Positions 46,139 to 55,752 are shown, counted from the first letter of the stretch. The stretch: 64,000 bases of DNA from Microbulbifer agarilyticus (GCF_001999945.1 NZ_CP019650.1:372001-436000); one strand, 5' to 3'. The notes: a model not told the origin generated them from the letters alone. Numbers and translations are program-made.

Positions 46139-47914
46139 ATGGCCGATTACAAGGCGCCACTGCGCGAGATGAACTTCCTGCTGCACGAAGTATTCGAGGC
46201 AGACAAACTGTGGGCGCGCCTGCCCGCGCTGGCGGAAACCGCGGACCGCGAGACCGCCGACGCCATTCTGGAAGAGATGGGCAAGCTGGCCGCAAACACC
46301 CTCGACCCGATTAACCGCAGCGGCGACGAAGAGGGCTGCTCCTGGAATGACGGTGTGGTGACCACGCCAAAAGGTTTCCCCGAAGCCTACGCCACCTTCT
46401 GTGAGGGCGGCTGGGGCGCGCTGGTGGGTAACCCGGAATTTGGCGGCATGGGTATGCCCAAGATGTTGGGTGCCCAGGTCGAAGAAATGCTGAACGCGTC
46501 GAATATCTCCTTCGCCCTGTACCCGGTACTGACCAACGGTGCCTGCCTGGCGATCGATGCCCACGGCAGCCAGGAGCTGAAAGAAAAATACCTGCCCAAC
46601 ATGTACGCCGGCACCTGGTCCGGTGCCATGGACCTCACCGAGCCACACGCAGGTACCGACCTCGGGATTATCCGCACCAAGGCGGAACCGCAGGAAGACG
46701 GCAGCTACTCCATTACCGGTAGCAAGATCTTTATTACCGGCGGCGACCAGGACCTGTCCGAAAACGTAATTCACCTGGTTCTGGCCAAGCTGCCGGACGC
46801 GCCGAAAGGGCCCAAGGGCATCTCCCTGTTCCTGGTGCCAAAAATTCTGGTGAACGAAGACGGCAGCCTGGGCGAGCGCAACGCGGTCAATTGTGGCTCC
46901 ATCGAACACAAGATGGGCATCAAGGCCTCCTCCACCTGTGCGATGAACTTTGACGGTGCCAAGGGCTGGCTGGTTGGTGAGCTGAACAAGGGCCTCGCGG
47001 CTATGTTCACTATGATGAACTACGAGCGCCTGGGTGTAGGTATCCAGGGGTTAGGTGCTTCCGAGCGCTCCTACCAAAATGCGATTGAATACGCCCGTGA
47101 CCGCGTGCAGAGCCGTTCCCCGTCCGGCGCCAAGCAGCCAGAAAAGGCTGCTGACCCGATCATCGTGCACCCGGACGTGCGCCGCATGCTGCTTACGCAG
47201 AAAGCCTACATCGGTGGCGCGCGCGCGCTGTCTACCTATGTCGCCAAATGGCTGGACCTGGCCAAGTACAGCGAGGGTGAGGAAAAGCAGCAGGCGGAAG
47301 CTATGGTTGCGCTGCTCACCCCGGTAGCCAAAGCCTTCTTTACCGACCGCGGTCTCGACTGCACCGTAATTGGCCAGCAGGTATTTGGTGGTCACGGCTA
47401 TATCCGCGAGTGGGGTCAGGAGCAACTGGTGCGCGATGTGCGCATTACCCAGATCTACGAAGGCACCAACGGTATCCAGGCGCTCGACCTCATCGGCCGC
47501 AAGACCGTTGCCAACGGTGGCGCGCTGTTTGAGCTGTTTGCCGCCGACGTGCAGCAGTTTATCGATGCCAATGCCGGCAACGCCGACCTGGCCGAGTTCA
47601 TTCAGCCGCTGACCGTAGAATTGCAGCGTTTGAAAGACGCGACCGCAGCGGTCATCGAGGCCACCAAAACCGATCCGAATGCACCGGGCGCAGCCTCCGT
47701 GGATTATCTGGATCTGTTTGGTTACGTGGCTTACGCCTATATGTGGGCCAAGGTCGCCAGCGTTGCCAACGGCAAAGACGAAGACTTCTACCGTTCGCAG
47801 ATCAAGACCGCGCGCTTCTACTTCGCGCGTCTGCTGCCGAAGTCTCAGGCCCTGGCCGCCAGTGTCGTGGCCGGCAGCGGCACCCTGATGGACCTGGAAG
47901 AAGAGTTGTTCTGA
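46139..47914 (+). CDS. Acyl-CoA dehydrogenase (large, C-terminal-extended type)
   Basis: It catalyses FAD-dependent alpha,beta-dehydrogenation of acyl-CoA in beta-oxidation. The 591-residue protein has the family N-terminal segment (MADYKAPLREMNFLLHEV), acyl-CoA dehydrogenase domains with M-D-L-T-E-P-H-A-G-T-D-L-G and the probable catalytic Glu in I-Y-E-G-T-N-G-I-Q-A-L-D-L, and a C-terminal four-helix extension seen in the long bacterial enzymes. It is monocistronic, with a PsrA-like operator upstream and a strong terminator downstream. Chain-length specificity cannot be read from sequence. Confidence 0.94.
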   Translation: MADYKAPLREMNFLLHEVFEADKLWARLPALAETADRETADAILEEMGKLAANTLDPINRSGDEEGCSWNDGVVTTPKGFPEAYATFCEGGWGALVGNPEFGGMGMPKMLGAQVEEMLNASNISFALYPVLTNGACLAIDAHGSQELKEKYLPNMYAGTWSGAMDLTEPHAGTDLGIIRTKAEPQEDGSYSITGSKIFITGGDQDLSENVIHLVLAKLPDAPKGPKGISLFLVPKILVNEDGSLGERNAVNCGSIEHKMGIKASSTCAMNFDGAKGWLVGELNKGLAAMFTMMNYERLGVGIQGLGASERSYQNAIEYARDRVQSRSPSGAKQPEKAADPIIVHPDVRRMLLTQKAYIGGARALSTYVAKWLDLAKYSEGEEKQQAEAMVALLTPVAKAFFTDRGLDCTVIGQQVFGGHGYIREWGQEQLVRDVRITQIYEGTNGIQALDLIGRKTVANGGALFELFAADVQQFIDANAGNADLAEFIQPLTVELQRLKDATAAVIEATKTDPNAPGAASVDYLDLFGYVAYAYMWAKVASVANGKDEDFYRSQIKTARFYFARLLPKSQALAASVVAGSGTLMDLEEELF

Positions 47915-47931
47915 TCTTCCGTCCCCGGTTC

Positions 47932-47962
47932 AAAAAAAGCCCCGCACTCGCGGGGCTTTTTT
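47932..47962 (+). terminator. Intrinsic terminator after the acyl-CoA dehydrogenase
   Basis: A GCCCCGC/GCGGGGC stem with loop ACTC is flanked by A7 and T6, 17 bases after the stop. Confidence 0.92.
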
Positions 47963-48017
47963 CATGGCGGCGAATCTCCTACACTCGGGGCATCACAATA
48001 AAAATACCGGGTTGCTT

Positions 48018-48245
48018 ATGTCTAAATTTGAGTCCAATCCAGAACAGGATGCGGACCTCTCGGTTCCGCCGAAAAAACTCTCCGACGAAGACCAGGCAAA
48101 GGTCGACCGCTACCTGGCCCGCGGCTACAACCGGGTCGAGCGCAAGCCATTCCGTCCACTTCTGTTGCTCGGCATTATTCTGATTGTGTTGACCCTGCTG
48201 TCCCTGCTCAGCCTGTTTATCGCGGGCACTAAAGGCGTTGTGTAA
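48018..48245 (+). CDS. DUF3094 family small membrane protein
   Basis: The 75-residue product starts at ATG 48018 (M-S-K-F-E-S) and has a soluble acidic N-terminus with L-S-D-E-D-Q-A-K-V-D-R-Y-L. A conserved V-E-R-K-P-F-R-P segment leads into one transmembrane helix (about 48-68) and a short tail. This plan matches DUF3094 proteins of pseudomonads and relatives; function unknown. A longer in-frame start at 47964 would overlap the terminator and is rejected. Confidence 0.8.
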   Translation: MSKFESNPEQDADLSVPPKKLSDEDQAKVDRYLARGYNRVERKPFRPLLLLGIILIVLTLLSLLSLFIAGTKGVV

Positions 48246-48310
48246 CGTGGGCATTGTGTAAAGCGGGTTTTGTGCAACAAGCGCCGGATTCGAAATAGGA
48301 ATTGACTGTC

Positions 48311-48979
48311 ATGGCTGAAGCCGAAGAATTTATCCCGCTGCAATTTGAGCAGCTTGATGATGCGACCAAGGCCGCGCGGGCCAAAGCGTTTTATGAGCAG
48401 ATGAAGCAGCGACGCTCGGTGCGCGATTTTTCCAAGACACCAGTGCCGCGCGCGGTGATTGAAGACGCGGTGCGTACCGCCGGCAGCGCACCCAGCGGGG
48501 CCAATATGCAGCCCTGGCACTTCTGCGTGGTGGAGTCAGAAGCGGTAAAAAAAGAAATCCGCATTGCTGCTGAAGCGGAAGAACGCGAGTTTTACGAACG
48601 ACGCGCGTCGGAAGAGTGGCTCGATGCGCTGGCCCCGTTGGGGACCGACGCACACAAGCCGTTTCTGGAAACAGCACCCTACCTGATCGTGATCTTCCTG
48701 AAGAAGTTTTCCCAGAGTGAGGCGGGCGAGCAGCTCAAGAATTACTACACCTCGGAGTCCGTGGGTATCGCCACCGGTATGCTGCTGGCGGCATTGCACA
48801 ACGCCGGTGTCGCCACTTTGACCCATACCCCGAGCCCGATGAAGTTTCTCAACCAGATCCTCGGCCGCCCCAGCGATGAGCGCCCCTATATGATCGTGGT
48901 GGCAGGACTGCCGGAAGAGGGCGCGGAAGTACCGGCGATTCAGAAGAAGCCGCTTGAGGAAATCGCCGAATTTATCTAG
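48311..48979 (+). CDS. Iodotyrosine-deiodinase-like nitroreductase-superfamily flavoprotein
   Basis: The 222-residue FMN protein shows R-R-S-V-R-D-F-S (phosphate binding), [13 protein letters not shown] and [15 protein letters not shown], then T-L-T-H-T-P-S-P-M and the terminal K-K-P-L-E-E-I. These match the iodotyrosine deiodinase (IYD) subgroup rather than NfsB types. Residues E91, Y95 and K116 have the same spacing as the substrate-clamping Glu157, Tyr161 and Lys182 of human IYD. ATG 48311 (AGGA 10 bases upstream) is preferred over TTG 48302. It may act on halogenated tyrosines or related phenols (inference). Confidence 0.85.
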   Translation: MAEAEEFIPLQFEQLDDATKAARAKAFYEQMKQRRSVRDFSKTPVPRAVIEDAVRTAGSAPSGANMQPWHFCVVESEAVKKEIRIAAEAEEREFYERRASEEWLDALAPLGTDAHKPFLETAPYLIVIFLKKFSQSEAGEQLKNYYTSESVGIATGMLLAALHNAGVATLTHTPSPMKFLNQILGRPSDERPYMIVVAGLPEEGAEVPAIQKKPLEEIAEFI

Positions 48980-49040
48980 CGCACCGCTATTGCGCTTCTA
49001 GTGTGTCTCTAATGCAACTTAGCGGGCCGGCTCGATAGCA

Positions 49041-49505
49041 TTAGCCGGTCTCTCCCAGTTTCTTGATGAGACGCCACTCCGTCGCTTTTACCGGCTGAAT
49101 GGAAAGCCGCCCCTGCTTGACCAGCACCATCTCCTCCAATGCCGGGTTCTGCTTGATGTCTTTTAGCGGCACCGTTTGGGCAAATGCGCTTTGCCAGCGG
49201 ATATCCACGCAGTACCAGCGCGGCTGCTCTGCGGTCGCCTTGGGGTCGAAGTATTTGCTCTCCGGATCGAACTGGGCCGGGTCCGGGTAGGCACCGCGCA
49301 CCACACTGGCGGTACCGACAATCGCGGGGACCTTGCAGGCGCTATGGTAGAAGAGCACGCCGTCGCCCTCCTGCACCGAGTCGCGCAGGAAGTTGCGCGC
49401 CTGGTAGTTACGGATGCCATCCCAGCGGCCTGTATGACCAGGCTCCCTCTTCAGGTCATCTAGGCTATATTCATCCGGTTCCGACTTAAACAGCCAGTAA
49501 TTCAT
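49041..49505 (-). CDS. EVE-domain protein
   Basis: The 154-residue protein starts M-N-Y-W-L-F-K-S-E-P-D-E-Y-S and contains G-R-W-D-G-I-R-N-Y-Q-A-R-N and G-D-G-V-L-F-Y-H-S, the conserved EVE fold blocks (PUA-like superfamily, binding modified bases or RNA). The cellular role is not established. It is divergent from the histidine kinase gene with 134 bases between the starts. Confidence 0.92.
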   Translation of the reverse strand: MNYWLFKSEPDEYSLDDLKREPGHTGRWDGIRNYQARNFLRDSVQEGDGVLFYHSACKVPAIVGTASVVRGAYPDPAQFDPESKYFDPKATAEQPRWYCVDIRWQSAFAQTVPLKDIKQNPALEEMVLVKQGRLSIQPVKATEWRLIKKLGETG

Positions 49506-49639
49506 CGCTATCCCCCAAATCTGCGCGATTTCTGCGGCAACCTGTCAGATTGCTGCGGTTGGTGGTATTTCGTTCACCCCGTTCCTCATTTAGGCTATTT
49601 TCCCAGATTGGCGCAATGCGTGCGCACTTATGGAGAAAT

Positions 49640-50728
49640 ATGGGTACTTTTGTTTTTAACTGGCTTTCCGACAGACTGGCAACTGAGCGTCACCAGTACT
49701 GGGCGCTGCAGTGCAGCGGCTGGGCGGGCTATACGCTGCTGACGTTTATCGGTGGCTTCTTCTGGGTGGAGAACCACCTGCTGTACTGTGGCTACCTCGC
49801 CGTAGCCACAGCATCGGGGATCGCCCTATCGGAAGGCATGCGCCGTGGTTTCCAGCGCCTGTGGGACAAACCGCCGGTTACGCGTCTCATCGGTTCCCTG
49901 GGAGTCATCATCGTGGCGGCGGCACTGTGGGCCGCGATCAAGTTTGGTGGCAACCTGTGGCTGTACGGCAAGGAGAGTGACGAACACCCACTGGTGATGT
50001 CGGTCTACTGGTTCTCCTACTCGTTCCTGATCTACATGACCTGGACCGCGCTCTACTACGGCATCAAGTACTACCAGACATCCCAGCAGCAGCAGGAGAA
50101 GGCGCTTAAGGCGGAGTCCATCGCGCACCAGTCACAGCTCAAGATGCTGCGCTACCAGCTGAACCCGCACTTCCTGTTCAATACCCTGAATGCGATTTCC
50201 ACTCTGATCCTGGATCAGGACGGCAAGACCGCCAACAGCATGGTTACCCGTCTGTCGCAGTTTTTGCGTCACTCACTGGATAACGACCCCATGCAAAAGG
50301 TGACGCTAGCGAAGGAAGTCGAGGCGCTGATGCTATATCTCGACATTGAAAAGGTGCGCTTTGCCGATCGCCTGCAGATCAATATCGATCTGGAGGGCGA
50401 TGCCCCCCGCGCACTGGTGCCGAGCCTGCTGTTGCAACCGATTGTGGAAAACGCGATTAAATACGGTATTTCCCAGCGCGAGTGGGGCGGGGAGATCACC
50501 ATCAAAGCGCGGGTATTTGCCGGCGAGCTGCTGATTGAGGTCAGCGACAATGGCCCCGGTGTGCCCGAGAAAGAGCTGGTAGGTTTGGGACAGGGTAGCG
50601 GTGTTGGTATTCGCAATACCTGTGAGCGCTTGCGCGCGCTCTATGGTGACGAGCAGAAGACCCGCTTCTGCAACCGCCCGGAAGGCGGGCTGAGTGTGCA
50701 TCTGCGCATTCCATTTGAACAGGAATAA
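49640..50728 (+). CDS. LytS/YehU-type sensor histidine kinase
   Basis: An inner-membrane kinase for the adjacent LytTR regulator. Start at ATG 49640 (GGAG 4 bases upstream) gives 362 residues. There are four hydrophobic segments up to about residue 140, a coiled coil, the phospho-acceptor box L-R-Y-Q-L-N-P-H-F-L-F-N (His-kinase PF06580 type) and an ATPase domain with P-I-V-E-N-A-I-K-Y-G and S-D-N-G-P-G-V. Longer upstream starts add an unconserved basic segment. No extracytoplasmic sensor domain is visible; ligands are unknown. Confidence 0.9.
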   Translation: MGTFVFNWLSDRLATERHQYWALQCSGWAGYTLLTFIGGFFWVENHLLYCGYLAVATASGIALSEGMRRGFQRLWDKPPVTRLIGSLGVIIVAAALWAAIKFGGNLWLYGKESDEHPLVMSVYWFSYSFLIYMTWTALYYGIKYYQTSQQQQEKALKAESIAHQSQLKMLRYQLNPHFLFNTLNAISTLILDQDGKTANSMVTRLSQFLRHSLDNDPMQKVTLAKEVEALMLYLDIEKVRFADRLQINIDLEGDAPRALVPSLLLQPIVENAIKYGISQREWGGEITIKARVFAGELLIEVSDNGPGVPEKELVGLGQGSGVGIRNTCERLRALYGDEQKTRFCNRPEGGLSVHLRIPFEQE

Positions 50729-50754
50729 CAGGATTATCTGGAGAGGGCGTACTG

Positions 50755-51567
50755 GTGAGTAGTGATATTCTGAAAGTCATCATTGTGGACGATGAACCCC
50801 TGGCCCGGCGCGGTTTGCGCCTGCGTTTGGAAAACCTCGGTGGTATAGAAGTGGTGGCCGAGTGCGGTAATGGCCGCGAGGCGCGTGAACAAATTCTGGC
50901 ATTAAAGCCGGATGTCGCCTTCCTGGATATTCAGATGCCTGGGGTCAGTGGTCTCGACCTGGTGCAGCTGCTTCCCGCTGATGACATGCCGCAAATCGTA
51001 TTCGTTACGGCCTACGATCAGTACGCGGTAGAAGCGTTTGAAGTCAATGCGGTCGACTACGTATTGAAGCCAATCGAAGAAGATCGCCTGGCGATGGCGT
51101 TGCAGCGGGTGCGGGAAAAACGCGGAAGTGAAAGCCTTGTGGCCCAGCGCGAGCAATTGCTGGAGGCGGTCGCCGACCTGACCCACGAATCCCCGGAGGC
51201 GCTGGAAGAAAAACTGGCGGCGGGCGAGTTGGGTGGCAGTCGCTACCCTGAGAAAATTGCCATCAAAGATTCCGGGAAGATTTCTCTGGTACCGGCGCGG
51301 GATATCGACTGGATCGATGCCGCCGGAGATTACATGTGTGTGCACGCCAACGGCGAAACACACGTTATGCGCATCACCATGAAAGAGCTGGAGCAGCAGC
51401 TGGACCCCAAAGTATTCCAGCGTATTCACCGCTCAACCATCGTCAACCTGAAACGAGTGCGCGAGATCTGCGCGCATATCAATGGTGAGTATCACCTGGT
51501 GCTGAACAACGGTGAGCGTCTCAAGATGAGCCGCAGCTATAAGAACAAGGTGCAGCACTTTATTTAA
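50755..51567 (+). CDS. LytTR-family response regulator
   Basis: The 270-residue protein starts at GTG after GGAGAGGG and has a receiver domain (acidic pocket D12/D13, phospho-acceptor D58 in F-L-D-I-Q-M-P-G, Lys in L-K-P-I). A linker of about 40 residues and a C-terminal LytTR DNA-binding domain (I-D-W-I-D-A-A-G-D-Y and R-I-H-R-S-T-I-V-N) follow. It is 27 bases after the kinase gene, so they form one operon. The pair resembles AlgZ/AlgR and LytS/LytR types; target genes are not identified. Confidence 0.93.
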   Translation: MSSDILKVIIVDDEPLARRGLRLRLENLGGIEVVAECGNGREAREQILALKPDVAFLDIQMPGVSGLDLVQLLPADDMPQIVFVTAYDQYAVEAFEVNAVDYVLKPIEEDRLAMALQRVREKRGSESLVAQREQLLEAVADLTHESPEALEEKLAAGELGGSRYPEKIAIKDSGKISLVPARDIDWIDAAGDYMCVHANGETHVMRITMKELEQQLDPKVFQRIHRSTIVNLKRVREICAHINGEYHLVLNNGERLKMSRSYKNKVQHFI

Positions 51568-51735
51568 TCCGCTATCCAAGGCGGCGATACAACCGCGCCG
51601 CCAGGCCGCACCTATGTGACGGTGTGACGGTGTGGTCTCTAAGTTGCCCCTGCCGGAAGGGAAAATAATCTCGTTTTCTGTGGCAGGGGAGACTAAAACT
51701 TCGCTCTGAAGCTAAACCTTTGCTTTGGAGATCCC

Positions 51736-52356
51736 ATGGCTACAGAAAACAGTCCTCAACACGGGGCCCAGGGCGGCTCACAAATCTCAATGGCCCATCG
51801 CCCACTGCTGCGGGCAATGGCAGAAAACTGGTGGATAGCACTGGTGCGCGGGTTGCTCGCCATATTGTTTGGTGTGCTCACCTTTGTGTGGCCGGGTATA
51901 TCCCTTCTCAGCCTCGTCCTCCTGTTCGGTGCCTACACTCTGGTGGACGGCGTCGTTGCCTTGTACGGGGCTATAAAGGGCCGCGGTTCCGCAGAGCGCT
52001 CATCCCTGTGGTGGCTGCTGTTTGTCGGTATCACCGGTATTGCCGCCGGTATCATCACGTTTGTATATCCGCAGGTGACCGCATTGGTGTTGGTGATTTT
52101 TATCGGCGCCTGGGCACTGGTGCGCGGTATCTTTGAGATCATCGGCGCGATCCGTCTGCGCAAGGAAATCGACCACGAGTGGCTGCTGATACTGGCCGGT
52201 ATCCTGTCGGTTATTGTTGGATTGTTTTTGCTGATCAAACCCGGAGCCGGTGCACTCGCATTGCTGTGGTTGATCGGTGGCTATGCAATTGCATTCGGTA
52301 TTATTCTGGTGTGGTTGGCCTTCCGCCTGAAGAAGGTTGGCACGCAATCCGCATGA
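51736..52356 (+). CDS. HdeD-like membrane protein
   Basis: The 206-residue protein has six hydrophobic helices and typical HdeD motifs (N-W-W-I-A-L-V-R-G-L-L-A-I, F-G-A-Y-T-L-V-D-G and the second-half repeat W-A-L-V-R-G-I-F-E-I-I-G-A-I-R-L-R-K). HdeD is linked to acid resistance in E. coli; the role here is unknown. A strong hairpin follows. Confidence 0.88.
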   Translation: MATENSPQHGAQGGSQISMAHRPLLRAMAENWWIALVRGLLAILFGVLTFVWPGISLLSLVLLFGAYTLVDGVVALYGAIKGRGSAERSSLWWLLFVGITGIAAGIITFVYPQVTALVLVIFIGAWALVRGIFEIIGAIRLRKEIDHEWLLILAGILSVIVGLFLLIKPGAGALALLWLIGGYAIAFGIILVWLAFRLKKVGTQSA

Positions 52357-52399
52357 AATTAACCGGGCCTCCAATCGCTGGGGGCTGGCAATAACCCTT

Positions 52400-52429
52400 G
52401 GGGCCCGCGCTTGAAACTGCGCGGGCCCC
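52400..52429. terminator. GC-rich hairpin after hdeD
   Basis: A perfect 11-base-pair stem GGGGCCCGCGC/GCGCGGGCCCC with an eight-base loop lies 44 bases after the stop. It lacks a T-run, so it may act as a pause or stabilising stem. Confidence 0.5.
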
Positions 52430-52516
52430 CATGCACACTGTGGATGACACTCGTGGCTGTCATGCCTAAGTCGTTTGCGGTGTGTATCAGGCCAGAACAA
52501 ATATAACGAGCCGAAC

Positions 52517-54316
52517 ATGAGCGAAGCGCTGATCATTCTCGATCCTGCGGCAGAAAAAAGTCTGCAGCAGCAAATTCGTGAAAAGCTAATCCAGGGTATT
52601 TTGTCCGGGAGCATCCCCGCCAGTCATAAAATGCCTTCCTCGCGGCGGATGGCCGAGCAGCTGGGGGTGGCACGCAATACCGTGGTGCTTGCCTACCAGC
52701 AGTTGGTGGATGACGGCTTTCTGGTAACCCGCGAGCGCAGCGGCTTTTATGTCAGCGATACCGTTTCCCAGCAGGGCGTAATCAGCCATAGCGCCGGCGA
52801 ACCCCAGCGGGATGAAGATGATCGCAGCTTCTGGCGCACGCACTGCAACGCGGTTTCGGTTAATCGCCGTGCGCTACAGGCGCGCCCAGCCAACTGGTTG
52901 CAATACCCTTTTCCCTTTGTCAGTAATGAATACGACCCGCGCTTGTATCCGGGGGCCGAATGGCGAGAGTGCACGCGGGATATTTTTACCGCGCGGGAAG
53001 TTGCACAGTGGGCGACCCTGGGCAGCAACGAAGACGATCGCCACTTGGTGGAACAAATCTGTACCCGGTTACTGCCCCGTCGCGGTATCTACGTAGAGCC
53101 GGGGCAAATTTTGCTTACCTGTGGTGTGGAGCAGGCCTGCCATTTACTTGGCGAGCTATTGCTGGGCGATCAGCGCAAACTTGCACTCGTGCAACCGGCT
53201 GCGGGTGAGACCGGCGAGATTTTCCGCCGCACCGGTGCGCAGATGTTGCCGTTAGCGCAGGATGCAGACGGCCCATTGCTGGACCAGAATCTCCAACAGG
53301 CAGACTGTATTTATCTGCAGCCCAATGTGCACAATCCCACGGCGGTTACTTGCAGTCTTGAACGCCGACGCTTGCTGCTGAAGCAGGCGCGCGAACAGGG
53401 CGCGGTGATTATCGAGAACGACTGCGACCACGATTTCTGTTATCACGGCAACCCGTTGCCGCCGCTGAAAGGTATGGACGGCGGCGGTTCGGTCATCTAC
53501 CTCTATCAGTTTCCTAAAATTATCGACCCCGGCATGCAGCTGGCATTTGTGGTCGCCCCCAAACCGGTGATTCAGCGTTTGCGCGCGCTGCGTTATACCC
53601 TGCGTGAGCGCGTGCCGGCGCTTAATCAGCGCTTGCTGGCAAAGTTTGTCGCTGCCGGTCATCTTGACGCGGCTCTGTTTAAAATTACCCAGCAGCTGAA
53701 AGAGCGCTGGACGGCGCTGGGTGAAGCGCTGATGTACCATTTGCCGAAATTGAATGTCCGACGGGCAAGCTGTGGCACCGCCTGTTGGTTAGAACTACCG
53801 CAGCATATGGACGGTGCGCAGCTGCAAATTAGTGCTGAGAAAAACGGTTTGCTACTGGAAGCGGTCAGTGATGGCAGTGCGGTGCGTCTGGGTTTTTCTG
53901 CAATCGATGCGGATAAAATTGAAGGCGGCGTGCGCGTATTGGCACAGCTCATTAATGGTGAATTGCAGGCGGAAGAAGAGTCGCTAACGAACATGGCAGG
54001 TAGACGCCTGAGCGCCCAGGATCTGCAGAAGGAAATGCCCGGAGCCGTTTTCCTTGGCACCAATACTCTGGGCGAATCGTATCGTATCGAATTGAAACCC
54101 GACGGCACCATGTTGGGCTATTCGCGTAACGATGTGGAAATGGATGAGACGGATACCGGGCGCTGGTGGCTCGATGGCGACCAGTGGGTGCGCCAGTGGC
54201 GCACATGGTCATACGGCCGCAAGGCCAGTTTTCACGTGGTAACCGATGGCCACCGTATTAAATGGTTTAACGAGAGCGGAAAACTGATTGATACGGCAGT
54301 TGTTGCCAACGAGTAG
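52517..54316 (+). CDS. MocR/GntR-family regulator with PLP aminotransferase-like domain and extra C-terminal domain
   Basis: The start at 52517 gives 599 residues. A GntR winged helix-turn-helix (about 1-80; K-M-P-S-S-R-R-M-A-E-Q-L-G-V-A-R-N-T-V) is followed by a fold-type I aminotransferase domain (about 110-475) with N-P-T-A-V-T, the E-N-D-C-D-H-D-F-C-Y segment and probable PLP lysine K334 in F-P-K-I-I-D-P-G-M. An unusual C-terminal extension of about 110 residues (490-599; G-R-W-W-L-D-G-D-Q-W-V-R-Q-W core) follows. MocR proteins usually stop after the aminotransferase domain. The MFS and nitrilase genes lie next to it, and matched direct repeats at three promoters suggest they are its targets. 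Confidence 0.9.
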   Translation: MSEALIILDPAAEKSLQQQIREKLIQGILSGSIPASHKMPSSRRMAEQLGVARNTVVLAYQQLVDDGFLVTRERSGFYVSDTVSQQGVISHSAGEPQRDEDDRSFWRTHCNAVSVNRRALQARPANWLQYPFPFVSNEYDPRLYPGAEWRECTRDIFTAREVAQWATLGSNEDDRHLVEQICTRLLPRRGIYVEPGQILLTCGVEQACHLLGELLLGDQRKLALVQPAAGETGEIFRRTGAQMLPLAQDADGPLLDQNLQQADCIYLQPNVHNPTAVTCSLERRRLLLKQAREQGAVIIENDCDHDFCYHGNPLPPLKGMDGGGSVIYLYQFPKIIDPGMQLAFVVAPKPVIQRLRALRYTLRERVPALNQRLLAKFVAAGHLDAALFKITQQLKERWTALGEALMYHLPKLNVRRASCGTACWLELPQHMDGAQLQISAEKNGLLLEAVSDGSAVRLGFSAIDADKIEGGVRVLAQLINGELQAEEESLTNMAGRRLSAQDLQKEMPGAVFLGTNTLGESYRIELKPDGTMLGYSRNDVEMDETDTGRWWLDGDQWVRQWRTWSYGRKASFHVVTDGHRIKWFNESGKLIDTAVVANE

Positions 54317-54364
54317 CCAAGTCGAGATTGGCCAGGTCGAGAGCAACCAAGTCGATTAATACGG

Positions 54365-55648
54365 TTAGCCCTGCTGGTTTGAGTGATCCAGCCGGTTCGC
54401 CGCTGGAATGGCAATCAAACAGATACCAAGAATCACCGTGGCCAGGATGATCAGTTGCGCATAGCTGCCGCCACCGGTGATGAAGTACCCCGCAAATAAT
54501 GGCCCACAGGCCAAGCCCAGCTTGGATGCAAACCCCGCAAAGGCGCCCATCTGGCCCGCACTATCAAAACGCGAGGCGATGGTCAGGAAATAGGGTACGC
54601 AGAATGCCCAGGTAATACCCGTTACCACATTAGCCACAATAAACATCGCGCGCACATCGCTTAGTAAGAAAAGCAGCAACCCAGCCAGCGTAATCACCAA
54701 TGCCGCAGCAAGCGGTTTCGCCAGCGGATATTTCTGCCCGGTCACTGCCGCCAGCATGGCGCCACTGATGGCAATCAGGTTTGCCCAGAACAGTGTCTGG
54801 CTGATAAACCCGAGCGGCAGTGCATAGGTTTTCCCCAGGTCAAAAATAAACGCGAATAGGGCCATATTGGCAAACTGAAAACAGAATAGCGCGAACAGTG
54901 TAATTGCAATTGGCAGGAGAGAGCGCGGTGCCTTTGTCTGTTCGTGAGCGGCACTCGGTGATTGGGTGGGTGATTCGGACGTCGGTTCGCTCGGCAAAGG
55001 ATAGTCCGCGACCAACGGAAGCATCACCAGGGTAATTACGCTAAAGGTAATCAGGGCATAGAAAGGTACGTAGGTGCCATGCTCAACCACCAGGGCTGGC
55101 AGTAATCCCATACCGATAGCGCCACCGGTGTATTGCACCAACAGCACCATGCTGTAGCTGCGCCCAGCGATGCCACTGCGGGCAATCACCGCAAACCCCA
55201 AACCAACCAGTGCGCCGCCGAGAATGCCGTGCACCAGGCGTAACGGAATCAACAGATCGAGATTGGCCAGCTGAATGGTCAATACATCCATGCCGATCGA
55301 GCAGCACAGCAGAATCGCGGCCGCGCGTTTCCAGCGCGGGATATGGCGAATCAACCAGGAAACACCAAAGGCACCGATCACCGCGCCGATGGTATTGGCA
55401 AAGGTGATTTGCCCAGCCTGTTCGGCGCTCAGCCCGGCGCCGGCCATCAAGGCATCCACAATGACCGGAAAGATATTGACGTAATAGAGACCCGCCGAAG
55501 AGAGAAACGCGAGGAATATGCTCGCGGCCCAGCCGTTACTCGCAAACCGGCCACTGGCCATCGGCAGTTGCGCTGAACCGCTATCGGGCAGTACGCCGCC
55601 GCCACTATTGGAGGCGTCAGTCGCTGCGCTGTTTACTGGATCTTGCAT
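54365..55648 (-). CDS. MFS transporter
   Basis: The 427-residue protein has about twelve hydrophobic helices after a Ser/Gly-rich cytosolic N-terminus of about 36 residues. A central charged Ser/Pro loop (about 208-228) divides the two halves. Substrate specificity cannot be read from sequence; the neighbourhood (MocR regulator, nitrilase, TonB receptor) suggests uptake of an organic nitrogen compound. It converges with the MocR gene and diverges from the nitrilase gene. Confidence 0.88.
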   Translation of the reverse strand: MQDPVNSAATDASNSGGGVLPDSGSAQLPMASGRFASNGWAASIFLAFLSSAGLYYVNIFPVIVDALMAGAGLSAEQAGQITFANTIGAVIGAFGVSWLIRHIPRWKRAAAILLCCSIGMDVLTIQLANLDLLIPLRLVHGILGGALVGLGFAVIARSGIAGRSYSMVLLVQYTGGAIGMGLLPALVVEHGTYVPFYALITFSVITLVMLPLVADYPLPSEPTSESPTQSPSAAHEQTKAPRSLLPIAITLFALFCFQFANMALFAFIFDLGKTYALPLGFISQTLFWANLIAISGAMLAAVTGQKYPLAKPLAAALVITLAGLLLFLLSDVRAMFIVANVVTGITWAFCVPYFLTIASRFDSAGQMGAFAGFASKLGLACGPLFAGYFITGGGSYAQLIILATVILGICLIAIPAANRLDHSNQQG

Positions 55649-55752
55649 GGCTGCTCCGGTGCATCGTTGTTGTTATGGCTGTTTTCGTATCTGTCTGCCC
55701 TGCCGTAGTGGCCTGGCCCCGGATCAAAACTAACTTATTACATCATCATCCA

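Noticed and set aside
49640..51567. algZ/algR identity for the two-component pair
   Set aside because: The domain types agree, but the usual argH/hemC neighbours are absent, so only the family level is supported.
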